64,000 nucleotides of DNA from Persicimonas caeni. Lineage in GTDB: Bacteria; Myxococcota_A; Bradymonadia; Bradymonadales; Bradymonadaceae. This document shows, piece after piece, positions 52,158-61,900 of this stretch; the first letter of the stretch is position 1; every line of letters starts with the position of its first letter. The notes below the pieces were generated by a model, which had not been told where the DNA came from, did no database searches, and worked only from the letters and a program-made list of their open reading frames with translations. The DNA is taken from the NCBI RefSeq assembly GCF_006517175.1, contig NZ_CP041186.1, positions 1,887,001-1,951,000 on the forward strand. Reading direction: 5' to 3'. A program made the translations under genes and the position numbers.

Positions 52158-52223
52158 CGGTGCGGGGGCATCTGACGACTTCGGTGCGGGGGCATCTTGC
52201 TCTCGTGTTCGGTGCGGGGGCAT
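52158..52223. repeat. Three hairpin-repeat units, degenerate
   Basis: CGGTGCGGGGGCATC begins at 52158, 52182 and 52210. The first unit lacks the GCCCTCG half, the second has GCTCTCG and the third ends in CATGCACTCG. The units are spaced 24 and 28 bp apart, unlike the even periods elsewhere, suggesting decay. They lie upstream of the kinase-like gene. Confidence 0.85.
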
Positions 52224-52252
52224 GCACTCGCTCCGAACCTTGGAGGCGGACC

Positions 52253-53320
52253 ATGTCACAACGCCCATCACGCCATCACACCCATCCCCAGCAAGCCAAT
52301 CCCCAGCAAGGCTGGGTCGACACGCCCGACGGCGCGCCCGACCGGCTGGCCGCCAAGGTCGCCGCGCTGCGTCGCCCGCAGGCCTACCCGGGCGAGGTTC
52401 GCACGGTCGAAGCCCTCGAGACGCATATGTCGTGGGTGTTTTTGACCCGGACCCGCGCCTACAAGCTCAAAAAGCCGGTGCGTACACCGCTGCTCGACTA
52501 CACGTCCTGCGAGGCGCGACGACACGGCTGTGAGCAGGAACGCGCGCTCAACCAGCGGCTAGCCGCGAGTGTCTATCTGGGGGTCACGCCGCTGGTGGAG
52601 TCGTCCTGGGGTATCCACATCGGGGGCGAGGGCGCGACGGTCGACTGGCTGGTCGAGATGCGCCGGCTCGCCGACCCGCTGATGCTCGACGCCTGCATCG
52701 AGCGCGGCGAGGTGCGCCCCGACGACGTCGCGCAGGTGGCCGCCAAGCTGTGCGGGTTCTACGCCGACGCCCACCCCGCCCCGACCGACGCGGCGACTTA
52801 CCTTGCGTCCATCACCTCCGATATAGAGGCCAAGCAAAGCTCGCTCGCGCAACCCCACTATGGGCTGGCGAGGCGAGAGGTCGCCCGTGCGGCGCAGAAC
52901 CTGCTTGCGGGCGTTGACGCCCATCGGGCCGAGCTCGAGGCACGCGCCGACCGCATCGTCGACGCTCACGGCGACCTCCGCCCCGAGCATGTCTGCTTGG
53001 AGTTCGAGCCGGTCATCATCGACCGTCTCGAGTTCGACCGCTCGTTGCGCCTGCTCGACCCGGCCTCCGAGCTCGCCTTCCTCGCCATGGAGTGCCGGCG
53101 GATGGGCGCCGGATGGATCGCAGACGAGCTGTTCGCCACCTACCGACGGCTCACCGACGACGCCGTCTCCGAGGCGCTCTTTGGGGTGTACGGCGCCTAT
53201 CACGCCCTCGTCCGGGCGGCGATCGCGGCGTGGCACCTCGACGACGACGCCCTCGACGACTCCGAGCGGCACCGCCGCCGGGCTCGCCGGTACTTCGGCC
53301 TCATCGACCAGTTGTCGTGA
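52253..53320 (+). CDS. Aminoglycoside phosphotransferase-like kinase (COG2187 type, N-terminal part)
   Basis: This 355-residue protein starts at ATG 52253 after GGAGG. SWVFLTRTRAYKLKKPV carries the ATP-binding Lys of the kinase fold. VDAHGDLRPEHVCLE is the catalytic loop (HGDLRPxH) and IIDRLEFDRSL is the metal-binding DxxEF segment. The order matches the APH-like half of COG2187 proteins, which usually carry an additional AAA-type kinase half; here only the first half is present. What it phosphorylates is unknown. It ends six bases from the convergent prs gene. Confidence 0.8.
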   Translation: MSQRPSRHHTHPQQANPQQGWVDTPDGAPDRLAAKVAALRRPQAYPGEVRTVEALETHMSWVFLTRTRAYKLKKPVRTPLLDYTSCEARRHGCEQERALNQRLAASVYLGVTPLVESSWGIHIGGEGATVDWLVEMRRLADPLMLDACIERGEVRPDDVAQVAAKLCGFYADAHPAPTDAATYLASITSDIEAKQSSLAQPHYGLARREVARAAQNLLAGVDAHRAELEARADRIVDAHGDLRPEHVCLEFEPVIIDRLEFDRSLRLLDPASELAFLAMECRRMGAGWIADELFATYRRLTDDAVSEALFGVYGAYHALVRAAIAAWHLDDDALDDSERHRRRARRYFGLIDQLS

Positions 53321-53326
53321 ATCGGC

Positions 53327-54331
53327 TCACAGGCCGGTGAGCTCGACGAGGGACTCGTCGTCGTGCAGCCGACGGATGGCGTCGGCCAATAGCGGCGCGC
53401 AATCGACCACTTCGATACGCTCCTCGAGGAGTTCGGGGTCGACGCGACGCGGCGGGATCGTGTCGAGGATGACCACCTTTTCGAGCGCCGACTCACTCAG
53501 CACGACGCTGGCGTTGGCCGAGAAGACCCCGTGAGTGGCCGCAGCGTACACCGCCGTCGCCCCCTGCTCGCGGCACGATTTGGCCGCGCGCGCCAGCGTC
53601 CCGCCGCTGCTTATCAGGTCGTCGATGATGATCGCCACCCGGTCGCGCGTATCGCCCACGACGGTGCCGCCGCGCACCACGCCCTCGCTGCGAAACTTCT
53701 CCAGAAACGCAAAGCCCACCGTGGCGTCGAGCCTCTTCTCGAGGGCCTGGCGAAAACGCTCGGCTCGCTTGACCCCGCCGGCGTCGGGCGAGACGACCAC
53801 CGCCGGACGCTCGCCGAGCACGGAGGCGAACGTGTCGACGAACGCCGAAGCAGCCGTCAGGTGCTCGGTGGGGATGCGAAAGGCGTTTTGAAACGCCGCC
53901 GGGTTGTGCACGTCGACGGTGACCATGCGGTCGATGGCGGCCGCCTCGAATAGGCTGGCGACGTAGCGGCTCGAGACCGGGTCGCGCGGCTTGGTGCGCA
54001 TGTCCTTGCGCGAATAGCACAGGTAGGGGGCCACGGCGGTGAGCCGACGCGCGCCGGCGTCGCGAAGCGCCGCTAAGAAGAAGAGCATGCGCACGAGTTT
54101 GTCGTTGACCGACAGGGCGTCGTCGCCGAAGAGCGACTCGACCACGTACACATCGCGGCCGCGCACGCTCTCCAGCGGGCGGATCTTGTGCTCGCCGTCC
54201 TCGAAGTCGCGCTCCTCGTGACGCCCCGGCTCGACGCCGAGCCGCGCGCAGATGCGCTCGACAAGCGGCCCTCCGCTCGCCAGCGAGAAGACGGCGAGGG
54301 GCTCGGCGGGCGATCGATGCGAGCCGGTCAT
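53327..54331 (-). CDS. prs: Ribose-phosphate pyrophosphokinase (PRPP synthase-like)
   Basis: This 334-residue protein makes phosphoribosyl pyrophosphate from ribose 5-phosphate and [16 protein letters not shown] and [18 protein letters not shown] match the ATP/flexible loop area. VTVDVHN is the divalent metal site (VDLHxx in the family), [10 protein letters not shown] is the flagging region, and [18 protein letters not shown] is the PRPP-binding loop. It differs somewhat from the housekeeping form ([19 protein letters not shown]), so it may be a specialised paralogue. Its start overlaps the stop of the phosphoribosyltransferase gene (ATGA), indicating a two-gene operon. Confidence 0.85.
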   Translation of the reverse strand: MTGSHRSPAEPLAVFSLASGGPLVERICARLGVEPGRHEERDFEDGEHKIRPLESVRGRDVYVVESLFGDDALSVNDKLVRMLFFLAALRDAGARRLTAVAPYLCYSRKDMRTKPRDPVSSRYVASLFEAAAIDRMVTVDVHNPAAFQNAFRIPTEHLTAASAFVDTFASVLGERPAVVVSPDAGGVKRAERFRQALEKRLDATVGFAFLEKFRSEGVVRGGTVVGDTRDRVAIIIDDLISSGGTLARAAKSCREQGATAVYAAATHGVFSANASVVLSESALEKVVILDTIPPRRVDPELLEERIEVVDCAPLLADAIRRLHDDESLVELTGL

Positions 54332-55026
54332 GGCGAACTCCTCGGGTGGGACTCGCCGCCGGAGGGGCGGTACTCGGCGGCGGGAAGCTCGTCGCGAGCG
54401 CGATCGAGGAGGCGCACGACCTCCTCGTCGGGCACCTGTCGGAAGTCGTCGTACCAGAAGCCGATGGCCAGCAAATCGTCGGGCGCCTTCAGAGCGACCA
54501 GCTCGTCGACCTCGCCCTCGAGCGCGGCGACGGTCTGCTGGGCCGCCACCGGCACGGCGAGCACGAGGCGACGAGGCGCGTGGCTGCGCACCGAATGGAT
54601 GGCCGCGCGCACCGTGCCGCCGGTGGCGATGCCGTCGTCGACGAGGATGACCGTGCGGTCGCGAAGCCGCGGGGTGCGCTGCTCCTTTCGGAACTTACGC
54701 ACCCGCTCCTCGACCTCACCGTGCTTGGCGCGGATGGCGTCGGCGAAGCGGTCCTCGCTCAGCCCGAGCTGGGCGAGCATCGCGTGGGACAGGTAGACGT
54801 TGTCGTCTTCGGCCACCGCCCCCACCCCGAGCTCGGGCTGCCAGGGCGCGCCGACTTTGCGCACCACCCACACGTCGAGCGGCGCCCCGAGCGCGCGCGC
54901 CACCTCGAAGGCCACCGGCACCCCGCCGCGGGGAAGCCCGAGCACAATCGGGTGCTCTTCGGCATAATGCTGCAACGCCTGCGCGAGTTGCCGGCCGGCG
55001 TCCTCTCGATCGCTAAACTTGTCCAT
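54328..55026 (-). CDS. Phosphoribosyltransferase-family protein
   Basis: This 232-residue protein has a PRPP-binding loop [17 protein letters not shown] and an N-terminal [31 protein letters not shown] pattern. That pattern belongs to the COG1926-type phosphoribosyltransferases, often fused to or near hydrolases. [20 protein letters not shown] is a loose tail. ATG 55026 ([14 protein letters not shown]) is preferred because sequence upstream is repetitive and unrelated. Its stop overlaps the PRPP synthase start, so the two products probably work together, one making PRPP and the other using it. The acceptor base is unknown. Confidence 0.8.
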   Translation of the reverse strand: MDKFSDREDAGRQLAQALQHYAEEHPIVLGLPRGGVPVAFEVARALGAPLDVWVVRKVGAPWQPELGVGAVAEDDNVYLSHAMLAQLGLSEDRFADAIRAKHGEVEERVRKFRKEQRTPRLRDRTVILVDDGIATGGTVRAAIHSVRSHAPRRLVLAVPVAAQQTVAALEGEVDELVALKAPDDLLAIGFWYDDFRQVPDEEVVRLLDRARDELPAAEYRPSGGESHPRSSP

Positions 55027-55161
55027 GGAGCCGCCCTGGGATGTTACGAAATCGGAGGTTGCGAAATCGCTCTCGAGAGCGGTCGATCCGTCGGACCGCC
55101 CATACTCTCGAACGATGTCCACCCCGGCGGCTAGGTCAAAGGCCAACGAAGAGGAGGCCCG

Positions 55162-55327
55162 CTAGTGGGGTGACACCGAAGTGAGATTCAACCATTCGGC
55201 GAGGATAGCGCCGCCAGATTTGGATGCGAATCCCGCAGGCGATGCAGCGCATCGTCGAGGAGTGAGCGCCGAAGCTGGTGGTGCTAGTCCGGCGAAGGTG
55301 AATCGAATCTCGGTGTCCCCCTACTAG
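55162..55327. mobile_element. MITE-like element sharing a core with the one in sugE
   Basis: CTAGTGGGGTGACACCGA at 55162..55179 matches the complement of the right end (55310..55327) with two mismatches. The centre includes a 26-bp stretch (55234..55259) identical to 2522..2547 of the element that splits sugE; it contains a small dyad CGATGC-AGC-GCATCG. At 166 bp it has no coding capacity. Different ends but a shared core suggest related elements of one family or a nested insertion. Confidence 0.65.
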
Positions 55328-55342
55328 GATTGTCGGTGGGAG

Positions 55343-55870
55343 TTACTCGAATTCGGTGCACATCTGCGAGGGGCGATACACACCTGCTGCTTGCTGATAG
55401 ACGAGGCTCGCGCCGAGGTGGCCGACGTAGCCGAGAAGCCCGCTGGCCCCCAGGAGGGCGATGCCGATGAGGAGGGAAAGAGGGGTGCGCCAACGTTGGA
55501 GCTTTTCGACCAAGACCACGGCCCAGTCGAGGAGAATCGCGCCGGTGAAGACGGCGGCGACGACAAAGGCATACTCCTCGTGTGCCTCGACGACCGTTGG
55601 GTCGCACAGAGTACGGGCGACCTCGGTATCGGCGAGGTCGCCCGTGTAGACTGCAGCCCAGGCTGTGACGGCGCCCACGGCGAGCATCAGTCGCCCTGCA
55701 GGAAGCAGGAAGGACCAACGGCTCGACTGGTCGCTCGACTGGTCGCTCGACCGGCCGACCCACTGCCCGGCCAACCAGGCCAAGGTCCCGCACATCAGCA
55801 AGACGATGGGAAAGTGGACGACGAGCGGGTGGATGAGCTCGGTGCGCCAAATGCTGGGCAAGTCGGACAT
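55343..55870 (-). CDS. DUF2231-family membrane protein
   Basis: This 175-residue protein has four to five membrane helices. HPLVVHFPIVLLMCGTLAWLAG is the family's opening, with the conserved HP...HFP. SFLLPAGRLMLAVGAVTAWAAVYTGDLADTEV and EAHEEYAFVVAAVFTGAILLD follow the DUF2231 pattern, which resembles membrane cytochrome-like domains. The function is unknown; some relatives cluster with redox or metal genes, and here a copper-efflux module lies downstream on the other strand. A short repeat (SSDQSSDQSS) lies in the first loop. Confidence 0.82.
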   Translation of the reverse strand: MSDLPSIWRTELIHPLVVHFPIVLLMCGTLAWLAGQWVGRSSDQSSDQSSRWSFLLPAGRLMLAVGAVTAWAAVYTGDLADTEVARTLCDPTVVEAHEEYAFVVAAVFTGAILLDWAVVLVEKLQRWRTPLSLLIGIALLGASGLLGYVGHLGASLVYQQAAGVYRPSQMCTEFE

Positions 55871-55892
55871 CTAATCTACCGAGCTCGGAGGG

Positions 55893-56237
55893 TTACTCGA
55901 CGATGGTGACCGACAGCGGATCGAGGCGCTTGCCGACCTTCTTGACCTCGACCTCGACCTTCTGGCCCTCTTCGAGCGCCGAGAACTCGACGGCCTCGCC
56001 GCCCTTGGTCAGCTTGGTCTCCTCAATGAAGTAGAGCTCGAGCTCTTTGCCGTCGGCGTCGACGTAGATCTCGTTTTCGTCGGCCTTCACTTTCTTGACG
56101 GTGCCCGTGTAGGTGCCGCTCTCGACGACGGCGTGTTCTTCGCCCTCTTCACCGCCCTGCTTCTCGCAGCCGGTCAGAGCGACCGCGCCGAAGGAGAGCG
56201 CCAACAGAACCGTCAACATCCGTGCCAAGCTTCGCAT
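55893..56237 (-). CDS. Small hypothetical lipoprotein, 114 aa
   Basis: ATG 56237 opens a lipoprotein signal (MLTVLLALSFGAVALTGC, Cys at residue 24). The mature part of 90 residues is rich in charged residues and beta-strands: TYTGTVKKVKADENEIYVD, GKELELYFIEETKL, LEEGQKVEVEVKKVG. This fits a small OB-like or barrel fold of unknown role. It lies between the DUF2231 gene and the copper-efflux module. A direct role in metal handling is possible only by position. Confidence 0.72.
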   Translation of the reverse strand: MRSLARMLTVLLALSFGAVALTGCEKQGGEEGEEHAVVESGTYTGTVKKVKADENEIYVDADGKELELYFIEETKLTKGGEAVEFSALEEGQKVEVEVKKVGKRLDPLSVTIVE

Positions 56238-56500
56238 AATATATCCTCCAAAAATGTGACTGATTACGACCCGCCGAGGCAACCCAACGGGCGACGGATG
56301 GAGAGTTTCGTTGCGAGCGAGCAGATGTCAATCCCGGATACGGAAACAGGCTGTTTACCACAGGATTAGCCCAAGCGAAGTCTGGCGATTGACGAGATGC
56401 TCCCCGAGCTACGCCTTCGCCGGCGCAGGCAGCCGCTCTCGAGGCTAGACTTTCCGGGAAGTCCCAATGACTTAGCTTTGTTTATGAGACGATTATCGCG
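56238..56500. promoter_or_regulatory. Control region between lipoprotein and copper-module genes
   Basis: This 263-bp gap lies between divergent genes. A dyad GACTT-TCCGGG-AAGTC (56448..56463) ends 37 bp before the first gene of the copper module. It could be an operator for a MerR-type or two-component copper regulator, but no regulator gene is adjacent and the spacing differs from the CueR box. AT-rich stretches at 56475-56495 could be the promoter. Confidence 0.3.
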
Positions 56501-56971
56501 ATGAGCGAGTTTCCAGACGACGACACGATGACCCGACCGAGACTACAGAGCCGTCTGATGACGGCAGCCGGCTTTTTGAGCGGCCTGGCGGCGCTGCTGC
56601 TGGTGCTGACGGCGCCGCTGTCGGCGGCGTTTGCCGTCGAGGCGGGCGGGTCGGACACGCATGCGTGTTGTCAGAGCGTCGAAGAGACGTCGGCCGGCCA
56701 TGCAGACGGGCACGACTGCTCGCCGATGGCTGCGCCCACGTCCACCTCGCACCCGTGCGGATGTCACCTGACGCCCGACGACGGCGAGCCGGGCGCGGCG
56801 GTGTCGCTGACCGCGAGCACCGTAACCTTCGGGGCGCCGGTCGCTGCGCAGACCAATATCCAGGTCGATATCCCGCTGGCGCGCGCGCCTGACGAGCTTG
56901 CGCCTGCTGCAGCCTTGCAGCCCAAGCCCTCCTCTGCGCTGTACCTCCTGAACAGCGTCCTGCTGCTTTGA
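56501..56971 (+). CDS. Exported Cys/His-rich protein preceding the copper efflux genes
   Basis: This 156-residue protein has an N-terminal signal (LSGLAALLLVLTAPLSAAFA). A middle segment rich in metal ligands follows: SDTHACCQSVEETSAGHAD, GHDCSPMAAP and SHPCGCHLTPDD, with about five Cys and five His. The C terminus is a second hydrophobic stretch (SSALYLLNSVLLL). It stands first in the cusB-cusA cluster, so it may bind Cu/Ag in the periplasm or deliver it to the pump. I recognise no family. A short hairpin-repeat array separates it from cusB. Confidence 0.72.
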   Translation: MSEFPDDDTMTRPRLQSRLMTAAGFLSGLAALLLVLTAPLSAAFAVEAGGSDTHACCQSVEETSAGHADGHDCSPMAAPTSTSHPCGCHLTPDDGEPGAAVSLTASTVTFGAPVAAQTNIQVDIPLARAPDELAPAAALQPKPSSALYLLNSVLLL

Positions 56972-57020
56972 TCCCAGCCTAAATTGCGGACATCGGGGCG
57001 CGTGCATTCCTGCTCTCGTA

Positions 57021-57103
57021 CACGAGGGCAAGATGCCCACGCACCGATGACGAGGGCAAGATGCCCACGCACCGATGACGAGGGCAAGATGCCCCCGCAC
57101 CGA
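57021..57103. repeat. Three hairpin-repeat units at 28-bp period
   Basis: Three units each contain CGAGGGCAAGATGCCC followed by ACGCACCGATGA (the last has CCGCACCGA). The core GGGCA-AGA-TGCCC is the same hairpin as elsewhere. They lie between the Cys/His-rich gene and cusB, so they may affect how transcription or mRNA decay is divided between them. Confidence 0.92.
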
Positions 57104-57160
57104 GGTGCGTCGCAGCGTCCACTGGTCGATTGAGCCGGTTAGCCGGGCAAAGGATCGAAG

Positions 57161-58858
57161 ATGAAAAGTCGCGTCAAGCTATGGATTTTTGCAGGCCTCG
57201 CGCTCGTGTTGGGCGCCGGGGCGACGTTGTTGATTGTGTCGTTCGGGGACGACCCGCCGAGTGAATCCGTGTCGCACGCAGGGCACGACCACGCGCCTGG
57301 CGAATATGCCCTCGACGAGCAAACCGACGGTGAGTCGGACACCTACTACACCTGCCCCATGCACCCGTCGGTCGTCTCCGAGACGCCCGGGTCGTGCCCC
57401 GTGTGCGGCATGGACCTGGTCGAAAAATCGAAGTCGGCCACCGGCATGGACCCGCAAGAACTCGCCGAGATTGGGCGCGTTGCCCTGAGTCCGACGCAGC
57501 GTGTGCTGGCGAACGTGGCCACCGTCGAGGCGAGTGCGGGCGCAGGCGGCGCGGCCGGCGAGGTGCGCGCGGTGGGCGTGGTCTCGTACGACGAGCAGGG
57601 CCTGGCGAGCATCCCGAGTTGGACCGACGGGCGCATCGAGGAGCTGATCGTCAAGGAGACCGGCGCGGTCGTCGACGAGGGAGATCCGGTCATGGAGATC
57701 TACTCCGAAGAGCTTCTGGCCGCCCAGGAGGAGTACCTGGTGTCGTTGGGGAGCAGCGACGGGTTTCTGCGAAAGCAGACGCGCAAGCGCCTCGAGCTGC
57801 TGGGGATGAGCGACAAACAGATCGAGCAGGTTCGCAAGTCGCGCGAGGCGTCGCGTACGGTCACCGCGTTTGCGCCCAACGCCGGCACCATCACCAACCT
57901 CAACGTGCGCCAAGGGCAGTACGTCGAAGAGGGCACGGCGCTGTACGACATCGCCGACCTCTCCAACGTGTGGATCGAGGCCGAGATCTACGAGAAGAAC
58001 CTCGCCGCCATCGACGAGGGCATGCCGGTGCGCGTGGTCGCCGACGCCTTCCCGGGCGACCCGATGCAGGGAAAAGTCACGTTCATCCACCCGGTGGTCG
58101 ACGACGCGACGCGCACGGTCAAAGTACGCGTGGAGGTCGCCACTGGCTCGGAAAGTGGCCAGGCGAACAGCGACGAGGAAGCGACGAACGCAGCCGAGCC
58201 CGCGCAGGCCCAGAAGCTCAAGCCGGGCATGTACACGTCGGTCTACTTCCAGACCGGCGCGACGCAAGACCAAGAACAGACGCAAAACAAAGAACAGGGG
58301 ACCGAGCCGACGGTCACCGTGCCCAAGTCGGCGGTGCTGCGCGGCGGCAAGTCGAGCAGCGTCTTCGTCGAGGTCGAACCCAACGTCTTCGAGCGCCGCC
58401 AGGTCGAGCTCGGCCCGTCGACCGACGAGATGCTGGCGATTCGCTCGGGCGTGGAGGCCGGCGAGCAGGTGGCGTATCGCGGCGGGTTCTTGCTCGATTC
58501 AGAGGTGCAGCTCAATTCGTTTGGTGGTTCCGGAGGGGCTCACCATGGTGGACACGGCGAAGATGAAGGGGTTCACCACGGGGGGCACGGGGACACGGGG
58601 GAAAGCCCAGAGGGGGCCGAAAAGTTGAGCCATGCGGATATCCCGGCGGGGGGTAAGGAGTTCGACCCGTCGATCCCAGCCGGCGCGGTGCCCGAGGGAG
58701 CGTGGTACTGCGACATGAACGACGCGACGCACTGGATTCAGCACGAGGAAGGCGACGGTGAGTGCCCCGTGTGCGGGATGAATTTGAAGCAGAAGGACGG
58801 GGAAATCACCACGGGGGACACTGAGAACACGGGGAAAAACATTACTCCAGAAAAGTAG
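57161..58858 (+). CDS. cusB: Periplasmic adaptor of a Cu(I)/Ag(I) RND efflux pump, CusB-like
   Basis: This 565-residue membrane-fusion protein has an N-terminal membrane anchor (LWIFAGLALVLGAGATLLIV). A His-rich stretch and the heavy-metal-binding domain YYTCPMHPSVVSETPGSCPV-CGM follow. The barrel-sandwich and hairpin region (SIPSWTDGRIEELIVKETGA, TNLNVRQGQYVEEGTAL) and the barrel GMYTSVYFQTGA complete the adaptor. Unusually, the C terminus carries a second domain of the same type (YCDMNDATHWIQHEEGDG, ECPVCGMNL) after a His/Gly-rich stretch HHGGHGEDEGVHHGGHGD. Two metal-catching domains at opposite ends suggest extra metal capture. Confidence 0.92.
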   Translation: MKSRVKLWIFAGLALVLGAGATLLIVSFGDDPPSESVSHAGHDHAPGEYALDEQTDGESDTYYTCPMHPSVVSETPGSCPVCGMDLVEKSKSATGMDPQELAEIGRVALSPTQRVLANVATVEASAGAGGAAGEVRAVGVVSYDEQGLASIPSWTDGRIEELIVKETGAVVDEGDPVMEIYSEELLAAQEEYLVSLGSSDGFLRKQTRKRLELLGMSDKQIEQVRKSREASRTVTAFAPNAGTITNLNVRQGQYVEEGTALYDIADLSNVWIEAEIYEKNLAAIDEGMPVRVVADAFPGDPMQGKVTFIHPVVDDATRTVKVRVEVATGSESGQANSDEEATNAAEPAQAQKLKPGMYTSVYFQTGATQDQEQTQNKEQGTEPTVTVPKSAVLRGGKSSSVFVEVEPNVFERRQVELGPSTDEMLAIRSGVEAGEQVAYRGGFLLDSEVQLNSFGGSGGAHHGGHGEDEGVHHGGHGDTGESPEGAEKLSHADIPAGGKEFDPSIPAGAVPEGAWYCDMNDATHWIQHEEGDGECPVCGMNLKQKDGEITTGDTENTGKNITPEK

Positions 58859-58912
58859 TTCTCCGTGTCCCAGTGAGCACCGTGGTGAATCCTTAGAACA
58901 GGAACGATTATC

Positions 58913-61900
58913 ATGATCCGAAGAGTCATTGACTGGTGCGTCGAAAACCCGCTGATGGTCGTCATCGCCACGCTTATTGCGGTCGGTGTGGGCATCTGGT
59001 CGGTCAAGAATACCCCGCTCGATGCGATTCCGGACCTGAGTGAAAACCAGGTCATCGTCTACACCGAGTGGCCCGGGCGCGGCCCGCAGGTCATCGAGGA
59101 CCAGGTGACCTACCCGCTATCGGCGAATCTGCAGGGGATTCCCGAGGTGAAGGCGATTCGGGCGACGAGTTATTTCGGGTTCAGCCTCGTCTACGTCATC
59201 TTCAACGACGACGCGGACACCTACTGGGCGCGCAGTCGCGTGCTCGAGAAGCTCAACTACGCCCAGAGCGAACTGCCCGAGGCGGTGACGCCGACGCTGG
59301 GGCCCGACGGCACGGGTGTGGGGCACGTGTATTGGTACACGCTGCAGACGAGCGAGGAGAACCCGCAGAACCTGGCCGAGCTGAGGGAGCTGCAGGATTA
59401 TTATATTCGCTACAAGCTGCAGTCGGTCGAAGGGGTGAGCGAGGTCGCCTCCATCGGCGGGTTTGTGAAGGAGTACCAGGTCGACCTCGACCCGACGAAG
59501 CTCGAGGCCTACGACGTCAGCGCGGCGCAGGTCGCCAAGGCGGTGCAGGCGTCGAACCGCGACACCGGCGGCAAGATCTTGGAGCAGTCCGACGTCGAGT
59601 ATTTCGTGCGCGGCCAGGGCTACTTCAAGGACATCGAAGACATCGAGCAGGTGGTCGTCAAAACGAGCGCCAATGGGGTGCCAGTGACCGTGCGCGACCT
59701 CGGATTCGTGCAATTGGGCACCGAAATCCGCCGGGGCATGCTCGACGAGAACGGCGAGGGAGAGGTTGTCGGCGGCGTGGTCGTGATGCGCTATGGCGAG
59801 AACGCCAAGGAGGTCATCGAGCGCGTGGAGGCGAAGATCGACGAGATCGCGCCGGGCTTGCCCGAAGGCGTGACCATCGAATCGGCCTACGACCGAAGCG
59901 AGCTCATCGAGCAGAGCGTCGACACCCTCACCGAGAGCCTCATCGAAGAGGCGATCGTGGTGAGCCTGATCATCTTGCTCTTCTTGTTCCACGTGCGCAG
60001 CTCGCTGGTCGTCGTGCTCACGCTGCCTGTGGCGGTGCTCATCGCGTTCATCTTCATGAAGCAGATGGGGATCACGTCGAATATCATGAGCCTGGGCGGC
60101 ATCGCGATTGCGGTCGGCGTCATCGTCGACGCGTCCATCGTGATGGTCGAGAACGCCTACCGGAAGCTCGCCGAGTACGCCGAAGAAGGCGGCGCGCCGG
60201 ACGAGGAGACGCGCAAGCAGATCATCAAGGATGCGTGCAAGCAGGTGGGCCCGGCGCTGTTCTTCTCGATGCTCATCATCATCACGAGCTTCGTGCCGGT
60301 GTTCATGCTCACCGGCCAGGAGGGCAAGCTGTTTACGCCCCTGGCGTGGACAAAGACGCTGACCATGGTCGGCGCGAGCGTGTTGGCGATTACGCTGGTG
60401 CCGGTGCTCTTGGTCGTCTTCCTGAAGGGGAAGCTTCGCCCCGAGGAGGACAATCCGGTCTCGCGGTTCTTCGTGTCGCTGTACACGCCGATGCTGCGAA
60501 GCGTGCTCAAGCACCCCAAATCGACGATTCTGGGCGCGTTGCTCTTGGTGTCAGTGACCGTGCCGCTGGTGACAGGCGTCGGTTTCGACTTCAAGGGGGA
60601 CCACGCGCCCGAGCAGATCGTCGAGCCCATCGGCAGCGAGTTTATGCCGCCGCTCGACGAGGGGAGCATCCTGTATATGCCGGTGACGCTTCCCAACGTG
60701 AGCGTGACTGAGGCCAAACGCTTGCTTCAAGTGACCGACAAGATCATCGCCGAGCACCCGGAAGTCGACTACGTGCTGGGAAAGATTGGACGCGCGGAGA
60801 CCGCGACCGACCCAGCGCCGGTGTCGATGATCGAGACGATTGTGATCTTGAAGCCCGAAGACGAGTGGCGCGATGGCGTTACCAAAGACGACATCATCTC
60901 GGAGCTCGACCAGAAGCTGCAGATTCCGGGGATGTCGAACGGCTGGACCCAGCCGATCATCAACCGCATCAACATGCTGGCGACGGGGATTCGCACCGAC
61001 ATCGGGGTGAAGTTCTTCGGGCCCGACCTGGACAAGCTGGGCGACTTGGCGCTGGAGGCCGAGCAGATCTTGCGCGAGGTGCCCGGCGCGGCCGACCTGT
61101 ACGCCGAGCGGGTGACCGGCGGCCACTATGTGAACATCACGCCGAGGCGCGAGGACATCGCGCGCTACGGGCTGACGGTCGAGGACGTCAACCGCGTGAC
61201 CGAAATCGCCATCGGCGGGATGCCGGTGACCGACACGGTCGAGGGGCGCAGCCGATTCCCGGTGCGGGTGCGCTATGCTCGCGACTACCGCAGCTCGGTC
61301 GACAAGCTCGAGGGGGTGCTCCTCACGACGCCGTCGGGCCAGCAAATCCCACTGGGGCAGGTCGCCGACGTCGAGTTCGACGACGGCCCGCCGATGATCA
61401 ACTCGGAGAACGGCGACCTGCGGAGCGTAGTATTGCTAAACGTGCGCGGCCGCGACATGGGCGGCTTTATCAAGGAGGCCGAAGAGGCGCTCGAGGAGAA
61501 CCTGGAGATGCCGCCGGGCTACAGCTACACGTGGTCGGGGCAGTATGAGAACCAGAAGCGCGCGAACGAGCGGCTGTCGTATCTGATCCCGCTGGCGGTG
61601 CTGATCATCTTTATGTTCTTGTATTTTACGTTCCGCAACGTGGGTGAGTCGCTGGTGGTGATGCTGTCGGTACCGTTCGCGTTGGTGGGCGGCGTGTGGC
61701 TGCTGTACCTGATGGACCTGAACTTCTCGGTGGCCGTATGGGTGGGCTTCATCGCCCTGTTCGGCGTGGCCGTGGAGACGGGGGTGGTGATGCTGGTCTA
61801 CCTGCACGAAGCGCTCGACGAGCGACTGTCGAGGCGGCTTCGCGGCGCCGGCCTCGACCCGCGAGAGGCCGACGGCGAGCAGGTGGCCAGGGTGATGGGG

